Shown one piece after another: positions 26,268 to 35,789 of a DNA stretch of 64,000 nucleotides (within the stretch, counting starts at the first letter, position 1; every line of letters starts with the position of its first letter). The notes under the pieces are model-generated. The model had not been told where the DNA came from. It was given only the letters and a program-made list of their open reading frames with translations, and ran no database searches. The DNA is taken from the NCBI RefSeq assembly GCF_050563535.1, contig NZ_JBNXUO010000004.1:1-64000 (forward strand), in the 5' to 3' direction. This DNA is from Falsiroseomonas sp050563535. GTDB lineage: Bacteria; Pseudomonadota; Alphaproteobacteria; Acetobacterales; Acetobacteraceae. The position numbers and the translations under genes are program-made.

Positions 26268-27815
26268 TCACCCCGGCGCTTCGCGGCGCAGCCCCTCCCG
26301 CAGTTCGCGGCGCAGCACCTTGCCCATGGAGTTGCGCGGCAATGCCGGCACGAAGCGCAGGTCCTTCGGCACCTTGTAGCGCGAGAGGCGCTGGCGGCAG
26401 AGCTCAAGCAGCTCCTCGGCGGTGGCGTTCATCCCCGGGCGCAGAACGACGAAGGCCGTCACCGCCTCGCCCCAGTAGGGATGCGGCGCGCCGGTGACGC
26501 CGCATTCGGCCACCGCGGAATGGGCCGCCAGCACCTCCTCGACCTCGCGCGGGTAGACGTTCTCCCCGCCGGTGATGACCATGTCGTTCTTGCGGTCCAC
26601 CAGGTAGACGTAGCCCTCCTCATCGCGCCGGGCGAGGTCGCCGGTGACGAACCACTCGCCGCGCGAGGCCCTGGCAGTGGCCTCGGGCAGGTTGAGGTAG
26701 CCGGAGAACATGTAGGGCGAGAGGACGGCGAGCTCCCCTACTTCCTCCGGCCCCAGCTCCCGCCCATCCTCGCCCAGCACCGCGAGCTGGGTCGCGGGAT
26801 AGGGCAGGCCGACGCAGGCGATCTTGCGCAGCTGGTCGGCGGGGCGGAGCGAGGTGGCGATCGAGGTCTCGGTCGTGCCGTAGCGTTCGTAGAGCCGGCC
26901 CTCGCCGAAATAGCCGACGATGCGTTCCTTCAGCGCCTGGGCCAGCGGCGCGGTGCCGCTGATGGCCGCCTTCATGTGGCGCACGTCCCATTGCGCGCGC
27001 TTCGATTCGGGCAGCGCGAACAGGGCGTTGAAATGGGTGGGCACGATGTAGGCGCTGGTCGCGCCCGTCTCGGTGATGCGGCCCATCAGCGATTCCACGT
27101 CGAAGCGGGGCAGCAATTCGCAGAAGCCGCCGAAGAAGACGGGCGTCAGCGCCATGAGGAACCCCGCGCCATGGAACATCGGCGTGGTCGCCACCGCCCG
27201 GTCCTCGGCGGAATAGCAGCCATGTTCCGACGCCATCGCGAAGGCCGACAGCACGCGCCCGCGGTGGGACAGCTGCACGCCCTTGGGCCGGCCGGTGGCG
27301 CCGCTGGTGTAGGGGACGGAGAAGATGTCGCGCTCCGTCACCTCCACCTCGCAGGGCGCCTCCGCCGCGCGGTCCAGCAGCGCCTCGTAGTCGCGGCCGA
27401 TGACGACGAAGCGTTCCACCGTGGGCGGCGCTGCCGCGCGGGCGGCCTCCTCCAGCGCGGCGGAGACGAAGATGGCGCGCGCGCCGCTGTCCTCGCAGAT
27501 GAAGCGGATCTCGGGCGCGGAGGCGGTGGGCCCGATGGTGGCGGCGGCGACCCCGGCTTCCGCCATGCCGCAGACGATCTCGAGGTATTCGAGGCAGTTG
27601 GCGGACAGCACCGCGCAGCGTTCGCCGTGCCGCAGCCCGAGCCCGGCATGGACCAGGTTCGCCACGCGGGAGATGCGGCGCGCAAGCTGCGCGTAGGTCA
27701 GCGCGCGGCCGCTCTCCCGCAGCGCCGTCTTTCCCGGCGTGCGTCCCGCGGCGGCGCGGATGCCGTCCGAGATGAGGATGGAGCGGGCGGCGCCGCGACG
27801 TGCGAATTCGGGCAT
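26268..27815 (-). CDS. AMP-forming acyl-CoA synthetase
   Basis: A 515-residue class I adenylate-forming enzyme that would activate a carboxylic acid with ATP and CoA. The P-loop YTSGATGRPKG lies near residue 170, YGTTETS is the A5 motif, EWFVTGDLA the A7 motif and YLVDRKNDMVITGGENVYP the A8 hinge. Lys in NSMGKVLRREL is the C-terminal catalytic lysine. Substrate is unassigned; cyclohexanecarboxylate/benzoate-type or medium-chain ligases are similar. It is first in a leftward operon with the Bug receptor and the family 5 protein. Confidence 0.9.
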   Translation of the reverse strand: MPEFARRGAARSILISDGIRAAAGRTPGKTALRESGRALTYAQLARRISRVANLVHAGLGLRHGERCAVLSANCLEYLEIVCGMAEAGVAAATIGPTASAPEIRFICEDSGARAIFVSAALEEAARAAAPPTVERFVVIGRDYEALLDRAAEAPCEVEVTERDIFSVPYTSGATGRPKGVQLSHRGRVLSAFAMASEHGCYSAEDRAVATTPMFHGAGFLMALTPVFFGGFCELLPRFDVESLMGRITETGATSAYIVPTHFNALFALPESKRAQWDVRHMKAAISGTAPLAQALKERIVGYFGEGRLYERYGTTETSIATSLRPADQLRKIACVGLPYPATQLAVLGEDGRELGPEEVGELAVLSPYMFSGYLNLPEATARASRGEWFVTGDLARRDEEGYVYLVDRKNDMVITGGENVYPREVEEVLAAHSAVAECGVTGAPHPYWGEAVTAFVVLRPGMNATAEELLELCRQRLSRYKVPKDLRFVPALPRNSMGKVLRRELREGLRREAPG

Positions 27816-27974
27816 GCGTTCCCATCGGCGGCTGGGGTCGGGGATGACCCACGATCATGGCGCGGCGCCGCAGGAGTCAACACACCCGGCGTTGACGCGA
27901 CGGAGCGCCCCTGTCTACCCTCGGGTAAGACGCGGGCGGCGCCGCCGGGCGCCGCGGAACGCCGGGGAGCCTCC

Positions 27975-29552
27975 ATGACACGCACCGTCCGACGCCTCGT
28001 CCTCGCCCTCGCCGCCAGCCTGGTTGCCGGCGTCGCGCCGGGCCTCGCCTCCGCGCAGGAGCGGACGATGGTCATGGCGATGACCACGACCCCGCGCGGC
28101 TTCGACCCGGACATCTGGGTGCCCGGCCAGATCGAGGCGTCGGTGAACGTCTATGAGGGGCTGACGCGCTACGCGACCCGCCGCGGCGAGGGCGGGCGGG
28201 TGGAGATCGACCCCGGCCGGGTGGAGCCGCATTTCGCGGAAAGCTGGACCGTCTCGCCCGACGGCAAGGAGTACGTCTTCCGCATCCGCCAGGGCGTCCG
28301 CAGCCTCTTCGGCAACGAGCTGACGGCCGAGGACGTGGTCTGGACCTTCCGCAAGTCCGAGAGCCAGCGCCGCACCGGCCTGTTCATGCGCAACGTCGCG
28401 CTGATCGAGGGAGTGGAGGCGGTCTCCCGCCACGAGGTCCGCTTCCGCCTGCGCGAGGCGAACCGCATCTTCCTCGGCCTGCTGACGCTGCACCTGCCCG
28501 CGCTGTTCGACAGCACCGAGGCGCGGAGGCATGCGACGGCGGAGGACCCCTTCGCGGCACGCTGGCTAGCGGCGAACACGGCCGGCTTCGGGCCGTACCA
28601 CGTCCAGTCCGTGCAGGCGGGGCAGCAGGCGGTCTTCGTCGCCAATCCCAACTACGTCTTCGAACGCCCCTTCCACACGCGCATCATCTGGCGCGAGGTG
28701 CCGTCGCCCGCCACGCGGGTCGCGCTGGTGCGGACGGGGCAGGTGCAATACGCCGAACAGCTGCCGCTCCAGCAGATCGCCGACCTCCGCCGCGACCGCA
28801 ACGTGCGGGTCGAGAGCGTGGCCGCGCCCGGCAGCGCGACGGTGCGGATGAACCCCCGCATCGCCCCCTTCGACGATGTCCGCGTCCGCCAGGCCGTCGC
28901 CTATGCCACCGACTACCGCGCGATCGGGGAAGCGGTGTTCCTCGGCCTAGGCACCCGCAGCCGGTCCATGCTGAACCCGCCCATCCCCGGCGCGATCGAC
29001 GCCTATGCCTACGAGACGGACTACGACCGCGCGAAGGCGCTGCTGGCGGAAGCGGGGCACCCGAGCGGGCTCGACGTCACGCTGGAATACAGCACCAACT
29101 GGTGGTGGGAGGAGCCGCTGGCCCTGCAGATGCAGGCGAGCCTGGCGCGCGCCGGCATCCGCGTGACGCCCCGTCGCATCCCGGCGACCGAGATGACGGC
29201 GCGGCGCGCCATCAATGTCTGGTCGCTGCCCTTCCTGACGCACCTCACCTCCTCCTTCGTGCCGGACCCGTCCTACAACATGTTCCTCACCGCCCATTCG
29301 CGCGGCGGGTCGAACGTGAACGGCAACGCCAACGAGGAGCTGGACCGGCTGATCGACGGGTCCGTCGTGGAACGCGACGACGCGCGCTGGCTGGAGATGG
29401 TGGCCCAGGCGCAGCGCGTGCAGGCCGAGAGCGCGACCTTCGTCGAGACCTTCCTGCCCGGCACGCACGAGGTCTTCGCGGCCTGCATGGAAGGCTTCAT
29501 GTGGCGCCCGCACAACCGGCTGGTCTGGAAGGACCTTGCCTGCCGCCGGTGA
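27975..29552 (+). CDS. Peptide/opine ABC transporter substrate-binding protein (SBP family 5)
   Basis: A 525-residue periplasmic receptor with a signal peptide (LVLALAASLVAGVAPGLASAQ). Family features are MTTTPRGFDPDIW at the start of the mature chain, NVYEGLTRY, WTVSPDGKEYVFRIRQGV, and the later VRVRQAVAYATDYRAI. It feeds the permeases encoded next to it. The stop overlaps the first permease start (GTGA). A GGGGAG site precedes ATG 27975. The ligand is unknown; downstream catabolic genes suggest an amide-, ester- or hydroxyacid-containing compound. Confidence 0.92.
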   Translation: MTRTVRRLVLALAASLVAGVAPGLASAQERTMVMAMTTTPRGFDPDIWVPGQIEASVNVYEGLTRYATRRGEGGRVEIDPGRVEPHFAESWTVSPDGKEYVFRIRQGVRSLFGNELTAEDVVWTFRKSESQRRTGLFMRNVALIEGVEAVSRHEVRFRLREANRIFLGLLTLHLPALFDSTEARRHATAEDPFAARWLAANTAGFGPYHVQSVQAGQQAVFVANPNYVFERPFHTRIIWREVPSPATRVALVRTGQVQYAEQLPLQQIADLRRDRNVRVESVAAPGSATVRMNPRIAPFDDVRVRQAVAYATDYRAIGEAVFLGLGTRSRSMLNPPIPGAIDAYAYETDYDRAKALLAEAGHPSGLDVTLEYSTNWWWEEPLALQMQASLARAGIRVTPRRIPATEMTARRAINVWSLPFLTHLTSSFVPDPSYNMFLTAHSRGGSNVNGNANEELDRLIDGSVVERDDARWLEMVAQAQRVQAESATFVETFLPGTHEVFAACMEGFMWRPHNRLVWKDLACRR

Positions 29553-30562
29553 CCGTCCTCCGCTTCCTCCTGCGGCGCCTGGTGGTGGCGCTGCCCGTGG
29601 TGCTCGGCATCCTGTTCGTCACCTTCATGCTGGTGCGCGTCGGCGACCAGGACCCGGTGGCGATGCTGGCGGGGCCGATGGCGGATGCGGCGATGCTGGC
29701 GCGCGTGCGGGCGGAGCTGCTGCTGGACCAGCCGCTGCTGGCGCAGTTCTGGGCCTATCTCGGCCGGCTGGTGCAGGGCGACCTCGGACGGTCCTGGCAG
29801 GGCAACGCGCCGGTCGCGCATGAGATCGCGCAGCTGTTCCCGGCCACGCTCGAACTCGTCGGGCTGTCGGTCGGGCTCGGCGCGCTGGTCGGCGTGCCGC
29901 TCGGCCTGCACGCCGCGCAGCGGCCGAACGGATGGTTCGACCAGGCCAGCCGCTTCGGGTCGCTGTTCGGCTTCTCCATCCCGACCTACTGGCTGGGGCT
30001 GATGGCGATCTTCGTCTTCTTCTACCTGCTGGGCTGGGCCCCGGCGCCGATGGGGCGGATCTCGATGATGGTCGCGGCGCCGCCGGTGGTGACCGGGTCG
30101 GTGCTGGTCGACAGCCTGATCGCCGGGGAATGGGAGGCCGCGCGGTCGGCCGCGGCGCAGCTGGTGCTGCCGGTCGGCTGCTTCACCATCGTGGCCACCG
30201 CGCCGATCGTGAAGCACACGCGCGCCATCGCGATCGAGGTGATGGGCGCGGACTACATCCGCTACGCCCGCGCCTGCGGCTTCCCGCCGCGCGTGGTGCG
30301 GCGGATCGCGCTGCGGGCGGCGCTGGTGCCGGTCATCACCTTCGTGGGGTCGGAATTCACCTCGCTGCTCGCGGCGGCCAGCCTGATCGAATTCGTCTTC
30401 TCCTGGGGCGGGCTCGGCCATTGGGGGCTGAACGCCATCCTGCTCGGCGATTTCGCGGCGGTGCAGGGCTATGTGCTGGTGCTGGCGCTCGCGTCCGTCG
30501 TGGTGTTCCTGGTGGTGGACCTGGTGGTGCTGCTGCTGGAACCGCGGGCGGGGCTGCGCTGA
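29549..30562 (+). CDS. ABC transporter permease, DppB/OppB type
   Basis: A 337-residue inner-membrane subunit with the DppB N-terminal signature (FLLRRLVVALPVVLGILFV), a GDLGRSWQGNAPV periplasmic loop and about six transmembrane helices. The cytoplasmic EAA-like loop, RARACGFPPRVVRRIALRAA region, contacts the ATPases. The GTG start 29549 overlaps the binding-protein stop, and its own stop overlaps the next permease by one base (TGATG). Confidence 0.93.
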   Translation: MTVLRFLLRRLVVALPVVLGILFVTFMLVRVGDQDPVAMLAGPMADAAMLARVRAELLLDQPLLAQFWAYLGRLVQGDLGRSWQGNAPVAHEIAQLFPATLELVGLSVGLGALVGVPLGLHAAQRPNGWFDQASRFGSLFGFSIPTYWLGLMAIFVFFYLLGWAPAPMGRISMMVAAPPVVTGSVLVDSLIAGEWEAARSAAAQLVLPVGCFTIVATAPIVKHTRAIAIEVMGADYIRYARACGFPPRVVRRIALRAALVPVITFVGSEFTSLLAAASLIEFVFSWGGLGHWGLNAILLGDFAAVQGYVLVLALASVVVFLVVDLVVLLLEPRAGLR

Positions 30563-31407
30563 TGGCGGCAGGCGTCATCGGCGTTGCGCGGCGCAGCCCG
30601 ACCTTCGCGGTGGGCTTCGCCATCGTGCTGGCCTTCGGGGTGCTGGCGGTCCTTGCGGATGTCATCGCGCCGCTGCCGCCGACGCAGAGCTTCCCGTTCG
30701 AGACGCTGCGCCCGCCGGGGCCGCGCTTCCTGCTGGGCAGCGACGGCAACGGGATGGACGTGCTGTCCCGCGTCATCCACGGGGCGCGCTACGCCTTCGG
30801 CATCGCGCTGCCGGCCGGGGCGATCATGGCGGCCATCGGCATACCGCTCGGCCTTGTCGCCGGCTACCGCGGCGGCGTGCTGGACGAGGTGCTGCTGCGC
30901 GTGCTGGACGTGCTGCGCGCCTTCCCCACCATCATCCTTGCGCTTGCGGTGGTGGCGGCGACGGGGCAGGGATTCCTGAACGTCATCCTGGTGATCGGCT
31001 TCCTGGACAGCCCGATTTTCGCCCGCATCGTCCGTGCCGAGGTGCTGGCGCTGCGGGGCGCCACCTTCGTCCGCGCGGCGGTGGCGGCGGGCAACCCGGA
31101 ATGGCGGGTGATGCTGGTCCACATCCTGCCCAACGCCATCCTCGGCGCGACGGCGCAGTTGCCGCTGCGGATGGCCTGGGCGGTCCGCATCTCCGCCACC
31201 CTCGCCTTCATCGGCATCGGCGTGCAGGCGCCCGCGCCGGAATGGGGCGCGATGATCCGGCAGGGGGCGGAATTCGTCATCTCCGGCGAGTGGTGGGTGG
31301 CGCTGTTCCCGGGCCTCGCGCTGATCGCCATGGTGCTGGGGCTGAACCTGGCGGGCGACGGGCTGTCGGACCTGCTGGACCCGAAGCGCCGGGCGACGGG
31401 CAAGTGA
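30562..31407 (+). CDS. ABC transporter permease, DppC/OppC type
   Basis: A 281-residue inner-membrane subunit. DppC landmarks are FLLGSDGNGMDVLSRVIHGA, GLVAGYRGGVLDEVLLRVLD and the coupling loop VRAEVLALRGATFVRAAVA. Five to six hydrophobic helices are seen. With the DppB-like subunit it forms the translocation channel. It is slightly shorter than E. coli DppC because the N-terminal cytoplasmic tail is brief. Confidence 0.93.
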   Translation: MAAGVIGVARRSPTFAVGFAIVLAFGVLAVLADVIAPLPPTQSFPFETLRPPGPRFLLGSDGNGMDVLSRVIHGARYAFGIALPAGAIMAAIGIPLGLVAGYRGGVLDEVLLRVLDVLRAFPTIILALAVVAATGQGFLNVILVIGFLDSPIFARIVRAEVLALRGATFVRAAVAAGNPEWRVMLVHILPNAILGATAQLPLRMAWAVRISATLAFIGIGVQAPAPEWGAMIRQGAEFVISGEWWVALFPGLALIAMVLGLNLAGDGLSDLLDPKRRATGK

Positions 31408-32381
31408 GCCTGCTGGAGGTCGACGACCTGCATGTGGAGTTCGCGGCGCGCGGGCTCGACAACCGCCTGCGCGTCGCGCAGGCGCTGAACGGCGTGTCCT
31501 TCCGCGTGGAAGCGGGCGAGATCATGGGCCTGGTGGGGGAGACGGGGGCGGGCAAGTCGCTCACCGCGCTGGCCGCCATGGGCCTGCTGCGCGCGCCCGC
31601 GCGCATCCCGAAGGGCCGCATCCGCTTCGAGGGCCGCGACCTGCTCGGCGACCCGCGGGCGCTGGCGGGCCTGCGCGGGCGGCGGATGACGATGATCGTG
31701 CAGTCACCGCTCACCTCGCTCGACCCGCTGAAGCGGGTGGGGGACCAGCTGGTGCGGATGCAGCGCGTCCACCAGCCGCGGCTGTCCCGCGCCGAGGCGC
31801 GGCGGCGGGCGGAGGCGGTGCTGGCCGCGGTCCGCATCCCGGACCCCGCGCGGCGGATGCAGGCCTGGCCGCATGAGCTGTCGGGCGGCATGGCGCAGCG
31901 CGTGCTGATCGCCATGGCGCTGGTCAACGACCCCGCCCTGGTGATCGCGGACGAACCGACCACCGGGCTCGACGTGACGGTGCAGGCGCAGGTGCTGGAC
32001 ACGCTGCGCGACCTGGTGCGGGACCGGAAGCTCGGCGCGCTGGTCATCACGCATGACCTCGGCGTGGTCGCGCAATACTGCGCGCGCGTGGCGGTGATGT
32101 TCGCCGGCCGGATCGTGGAGGACGGGCCGGTGGCCGAGGTGCTCGGCCGGCCCGCCCATCCCTACACCCAGGCGCTGGTGGCGAGCCTGCCGGGGCGGAT
32201 CGCGAAGCTGGGCTACACGACGACGGGCGGGACCCCGCCCGACCTCTACGACCTTCCGGCCGGCTGCCTCTACCGCGACCGCTGCCCGCACGCGCAGCCT
32301 GCCTGCCTGACCCCGCCGCCGCGCAACCCCGTCTCCGCCACGCATGGCGCCGCCTGCCACTTCGCCGGTGCGCCGCGATGA
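31404..32381 (+). CDS. ABC transporter ATPase, DppD/OppD type
   Basis: A 325-residue ATP-binding subunit. Walker A is GETGAGKS, the signature is LSGGMAQR, and Walker B with D-loop is VIADEPTTGLD. The C-terminal oligopeptide-transporter extension (AGCLYRDRCPHAQPAC) is cysteine-rich, as in family members that carry an Fe-S or metal site. The GTG start 31404 overlaps the permease stop (GTGA). Confidence 0.94.
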   Translation: MSLLEVDDLHVEFAARGLDNRLRVAQALNGVSFRVEAGEIMGLVGETGAGKSLTALAAMGLLRAPARIPKGRIRFEGRDLLGDPRALAGLRGRRMTMIVQSPLTSLDPLKRVGDQLVRMQRVHQPRLSRAEARRRAEAVLAAVRIPDPARRMQAWPHELSGGMAQRVLIAMALVNDPALVIADEPTTGLDVTVQAQVLDTLRDLVRDRKLGALVITHDLGVVAQYCARVAVMFAGRIVEDGPVAEVLGRPAHPYTQALVASLPGRIAKLGYTTTGGTPPDLYDLPAGCLYRDRCPHAQPACLTPPPRNPVSATHGAACHFAGAPR

Positions 32382-33364
32382 CCGTGCTGGAAGTCCGCAA
32401 CCTCGTCCATCGCTTCGGGGCCTCGCGCGGCACCGTCCATGCGGTCAACGACGTGTCCTTCCGCATCGCGGCGGGCGAGACGCTGGGCCTGGTGGGCGAA
32501 TCCGGGTCCGGCAAGTCCACCATCGGCCTGCTGGTCACGCGGCTGCTGGCGCCGTCCGGCGGTGAGATCACCTTCGAGGGACACGACATCACGCGCCTGT
32601 CGCCCGCGGCCATGCGGCCGCTGCGGGCGCGCCTGCAGATCGTCTTCCAGGATCCCTGGGGTGCGCTGAACCCGCGCATGACCATCGGGCGCCTGCTGGC
32701 GGAGCCGCTGCTGCTGCACCTGCCCGGCATGGACGCGGGCGCGCGCGCGGCGGAGACGCGGCGGCTGGCCGACCGCGTGCGGCTGCCCGCGGCCTCGCTC
32801 TCCCGCTATCCGCACGAACTTTCGGGCGGGCAGTTGCAGCGCGTATGCATCGCGCGCGCGGTGGCGACGCAGCCGCGGCTGATCGTGCTGGACGAGCCGA
32901 CCTCCTCGCTCGACCTCTCGGTGCGCGCCGGCATCCTGCAACTGCTCCAGGATCTCCAGCGGGAGACGGGGGCGGCGATGCTGTTCATCAGCCACGACCT
33001 GGAGACGGTGCGGCTGGTGTCCCACCGGGTGGCCGTCCTGTATCTCGGCCGCGTCGCGGAGGAGGCGCCGGCCGAGGCGCTGTTCGCCGCCCCGGCGCAT
33101 CCCTACACGCAGGTGCTGCTGTCCGCGCACCTGCCCGCCGACCCGTCGGAGCGCATGGCGCGGCACGAGGTGACTGGGGAGATCCCCTCGCCCCTGCACC
33201 TGCCGCCCGGCTGCTTCTTCGCCGGGCGATGCCCCGCCGCGATCCCCGCCTGCGATGCGGCATCCCCCCCGCTGCTGCCGGTCCGCACCCATCACCACGC
33301 CGCCTGCATCCGCATCGTGGATGGCGGCAACATCCTGCCCGAGCCTGCCGAGGAACCCCGATGA
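32378..33364 (+). CDS. ABC transporter ATPase, DppF/OppF type
   Basis: A 328-residue partner ATPase with Walker A GESGSGKST, signature LSGGQLQRV, Walker B LIVLDEPTSSLDLSV, and the oligo_HPY C-terminal motif PGCFFAGRCP. It overlaps the DppD-like stop by ATGA and the amidohydrolase start by 4 nt. Expression of the five transporter subunits and the enzymes below is therefore likely coupled. Confidence 0.94.
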   Translation: MTVLEVRNLVHRFGASRGTVHAVNDVSFRIAAGETLGLVGESGSGKSTIGLLVTRLLAPSGGEITFEGHDITRLSPAAMRPLRARLQIVFQDPWGALNPRMTIGRLLAEPLLLHLPGMDAGARAAETRRLADRVRLPAASLSRYPHELSGGQLQRVCIARAVATQPRLIVLDEPTSSLDLSVRAGILQLLQDLQRETGAAMLFISHDLETVRLVSHRVAVLYLGRVAEEAPAEALFAAPAHPYTQVLLSAHLPADPSERMARHEVTGEIPSPLHLPPGCFFAGRCPAAIPACDAASPPLLPVRTHHHAACIRIVDGGNILPEPAEEPR

Positions 33365-34260
33365 CACGCTTCGACCCCGCCGCCGCCCGCACCGGCTACG
33401 GCGCCATCGACATCGTGGTGAACGTCTTCACGCCCGAGGCCTTCGCCGAAGGGCGCATCCCCACCGACAGCCGGTTCCGCGAACAGGTCCGCACGAAGCA
33501 GGAGGACCGCCGCGGCGTCGCCATCGAGGACTACCTGCGCAAGATGGACCGCGCGGGGATCGAACGGTCCTTCCTCATCGCCGTGCGCTGCGGCGACCTG
33601 CGGGTGAAGGGCTCGGTCGAGATACCCTATGAATGGGTGCGCGACATCTGCGCGAAGTATCCGGACCGCTTCTCCGGCCTCGCCGGGATCGACCCGACGC
33701 GCGGCATCCGGCAGCTGAAGGAACTGGACGTCGCCATCAAGGAATACGGCTTCGTCGGCGCGCATCTCTACCCGCACTGGTTCGGGGAGGCGCCGGATGC
33801 GGCGATCTACTACCCCGCCTATGCGCGCTGCGCGGAACTCGGCGTGCCCATCATGATGCAGGTGGGGCACTGCCTCGTGTACCAGCAGGACCGGCGGCTG
33901 CCGACCGTGGGGCGGCCGATGACGCTGGACAGGGTGGCGATCCATTTCCCGGAACTGACCCTCATCGGCATCCATCTGGGCTATCCCTGGACGGATGAGA
34001 TGATCAGCGTCTGCACCAAGCATCCGAACGTCTACATGGCGGGCGACGCCTATGCGCCGAAGCACTGGCCGCCCCAGGCGGTGCACTACGCCAACACCTA
34101 CGGGCAGGACAAATTCCTGTTCGGCACGGACTGGGCGGTGATCGACCCCGAACGCGCGATGGAGGAGATGCATGGGCTGAACTTCCGCCCGGAACCGCTG
34201 AAGAAGGTGCTGCGCAACAACGCCATCCGCATCTTCAACCTCAAGGACGCGCCGGCGTGA
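33361..34260 (+). CDS. Amidohydrolase family 2 protein lacking the N-terminal HxH
   Basis: A 299-residue TIM-barrel protein of the amidohydrolase_2/ACMS decarboxylase group. VGAHLYPHWF, IMMQVGHCL, LIGIHLGYPWTDE and KFLFGTDWAVID correspond to later barrel-strand motifs, with His and Asp ligands. At the position where members normally have DxHxH the sequence is IDIVVNVFTPEAF, so the first metal-ligand pair is absent. The family includes hydrolases and decarboxylases, and the missing pair makes any specific reaction uncertain. Encoded inside the transporter operon, so it probably processes the imported compound. Confidence 0.82.
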   Translation: MTRFDPAAARTGYGAIDIVVNVFTPEAFAEGRIPTDSRFREQVRTKQEDRRGVAIEDYLRKMDRAGIERSFLIAVRCGDLRVKGSVEIPYEWVRDICAKYPDRFSGLAGIDPTRGIRQLKELDVAIKEYGFVGAHLYPHWFGEAPDAAIYYPAYARCAELGVPIMMQVGHCLVYQQDRRLPTVGRPMTLDRVAIHFPELTLIGIHLGYPWTDEMISVCTKHPNVYMAGDAYAPKHWPPQAVHYANTYGQDKFLFGTDWAVIDPERAMEEMHGLNFRPEPLKKVLRNNAIRIFNLKDAPA

Positions 34261-35789
34261 CGGACCTCGCCGCGCGGCTCGGCGCGCTGCTGGGTGCGGC
34301 GCATGTCGGCACGGACGCGGCCGCCCGCGCGCTCGCGACCGCCGACATCTTCCCCGACCCGCGCGCCGTGCCGGCCGAGATCGTGATCCGCCCCGGCAGC
34401 ACGGAGGAAGCGGCGGCCGCGCTGCGGCTGGTGGCGGAAGCCGGGCGCGCGGTGGTGCCGCGCGGCGCGGGGCTGTCCTACACCGGCGGCGTGGTCGCGC
34501 GGGTGCCGGCGGTGGTGGTGGACACCTCGCGTCTCGACGCCATCCGCATCGATGCCGCGAACCTGACGGCGGTGGTGGGCGCGGGCGCAAGCTGGCAGTC
34601 GGTGGCCGATGCGCTGGCCGCGCAGGGGCTGCGCAGCGCCCAGCCCTCGCCCATCTCGGGCGCGGTCACCACGGTGGGCGCGACGGCGGCGCAGCACCTG
34701 CCGGGCAGCATGGAGGGCATCCTCGGCCTCGCCGTCGTGCTGGCGGATGGCGAGGTGGTGCGGACCGGCGCGCTGTCGCTGCGGGACGGCCCGCCCTTCT
34801 GGCGCTACATGGGGCCGGACCTGACGGGCATCTTCCTCGGCGATTGCGGCGCCTTCGGGGTGAAGACGGAGGTGGCGATCCGCCTGGTGGCCGAACGCCC
34901 GGCCGCCTTCGCCTCCTTCGCCTTCGAGACGGCGGATGCGGCGCTGGCGGTGCTGACCGATGTGGTGCGCCGCGGCCTGGTGGTGCGCGCGCTCGGGATG
35001 GACCCCGTGCGCGGCAAGGGCGCGGCGAAGGTCGAGGCGGGGGAGGCGCTGCGCACCGCCGGTGCGGTCGCGGCCCGTGCGGGTGGCGTGCTGCGCGCGG
35101 TGCGGGACGTGGCGAACCTCGCGCGCGGCGCGGCGCAGCTCGCGGAGCCGGCCTGGTCGCTGCACCTCACCTCGGACGGTGCCACGGAGGCCGGGGCGGA
35201 AGCGGCCATCGCCGCCGCGCGCGCCCTGGCGCTGGCGCAGGGCGGGCGGGAGATCGCGCCCACCGTCCCGCAGGCGCTGCGCGCGCGCCCCTATTCGATC
35301 CGCGGCATGGTCGGGCCGGAAGGGGAACGCTGGGTGCCGGTGCATGGCGTCTTCCCGCTCGGCGCCGCGCGCGAGGGGATGCATGCGTTGCAGGCCTGCC
35401 TGGAGGCGCGGCGGGCGGGGCTGGAGGCAGCGGGCGTCTCGGTCAGCTTCCTGCTCTCCTCGCTGGCGGCCTATTGCACGATCGAGCCGATGTTCTACTG
35501 GCGCGACGCGCTGGACCCGCTGCACCTGAAGCACCTGTCGGAGAAGAACCGCGCACGCTTCGGCGCCTTCCCGCCCAACCCGGCGGCGCGCGAGGCGGTG
35601 GCGGAGGCGCGGGCGGCGCTGACCGCGGTGATGGACGCGCATGGCGCGGTGCATGCCCAGATCGGGCGCTACTACGCGCTCGCGGACCGGATGGAGCCGG
35701 GGGCGGCGGCGCTGCTCGCCCGCGTCAAGGCCATGCTCGACCCGGCCGGGCGGATGAATCCCGGCGCGCTGCATCTGGGGGAGGGCTGA
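34257..35789 (+). CDS. FAD-binding oxidoreductase, GlcD/D-lactate dehydrogenase type
   Basis: A 510-residue flavoprotein of the vanillyl-alcohol-oxidase/PCMH superfamily. PRGAGLSYTGG is the FAD pyrophosphate site, followed by VVGAGASWQSVADAL and GDCGAFGVKTEVAIRL. The C-terminal MLDPAGRMNPGALHL matches the FAD_oxidase_C end. The likely reaction is oxidation of a 2-hydroxy acid or related alcohol. The GTG start 34257 overlaps the amidohydrolase stop. Substrate is inferred only from context as a breakdown product of the imported molecule. Confidence 0.87.
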   Translation: MTDLAARLGALLGAAHVGTDAAARALATADIFPDPRAVPAEIVIRPGSTEEAAAALRLVAEAGRAVVPRGAGLSYTGGVVARVPAVVVDTSRLDAIRIDAANLTAVVGAGASWQSVADALAAQGLRSAQPSPISGAVTTVGATAAQHLPGSMEGILGLAVVLADGEVVRTGALSLRDGPPFWRYMGPDLTGIFLGDCGAFGVKTEVAIRLVAERPAAFASFAFETADAALAVLTDVVRRGLVVRALGMDPVRGKGAAKVEAGEALRTAGAVAARAGGVLRAVRDVANLARGAAQLAEPAWSLHLTSDGATEAGAEAAIAAARALALAQGGREIAPTVPQALRARPYSIRGMVGPEGERWVPVHGVFPLGAAREGMHALQACLEARRAGLEAAGVSVSFLLSSLAAYCTIEPMFYWRDALDPLHLKHLSEKNRARFGAFPPNPAAREAVAEARAALTAVMDAHGAVHAQIGRYYALADRMEPGAAALLARVKAMLDPAGRMNPGALHLGEG

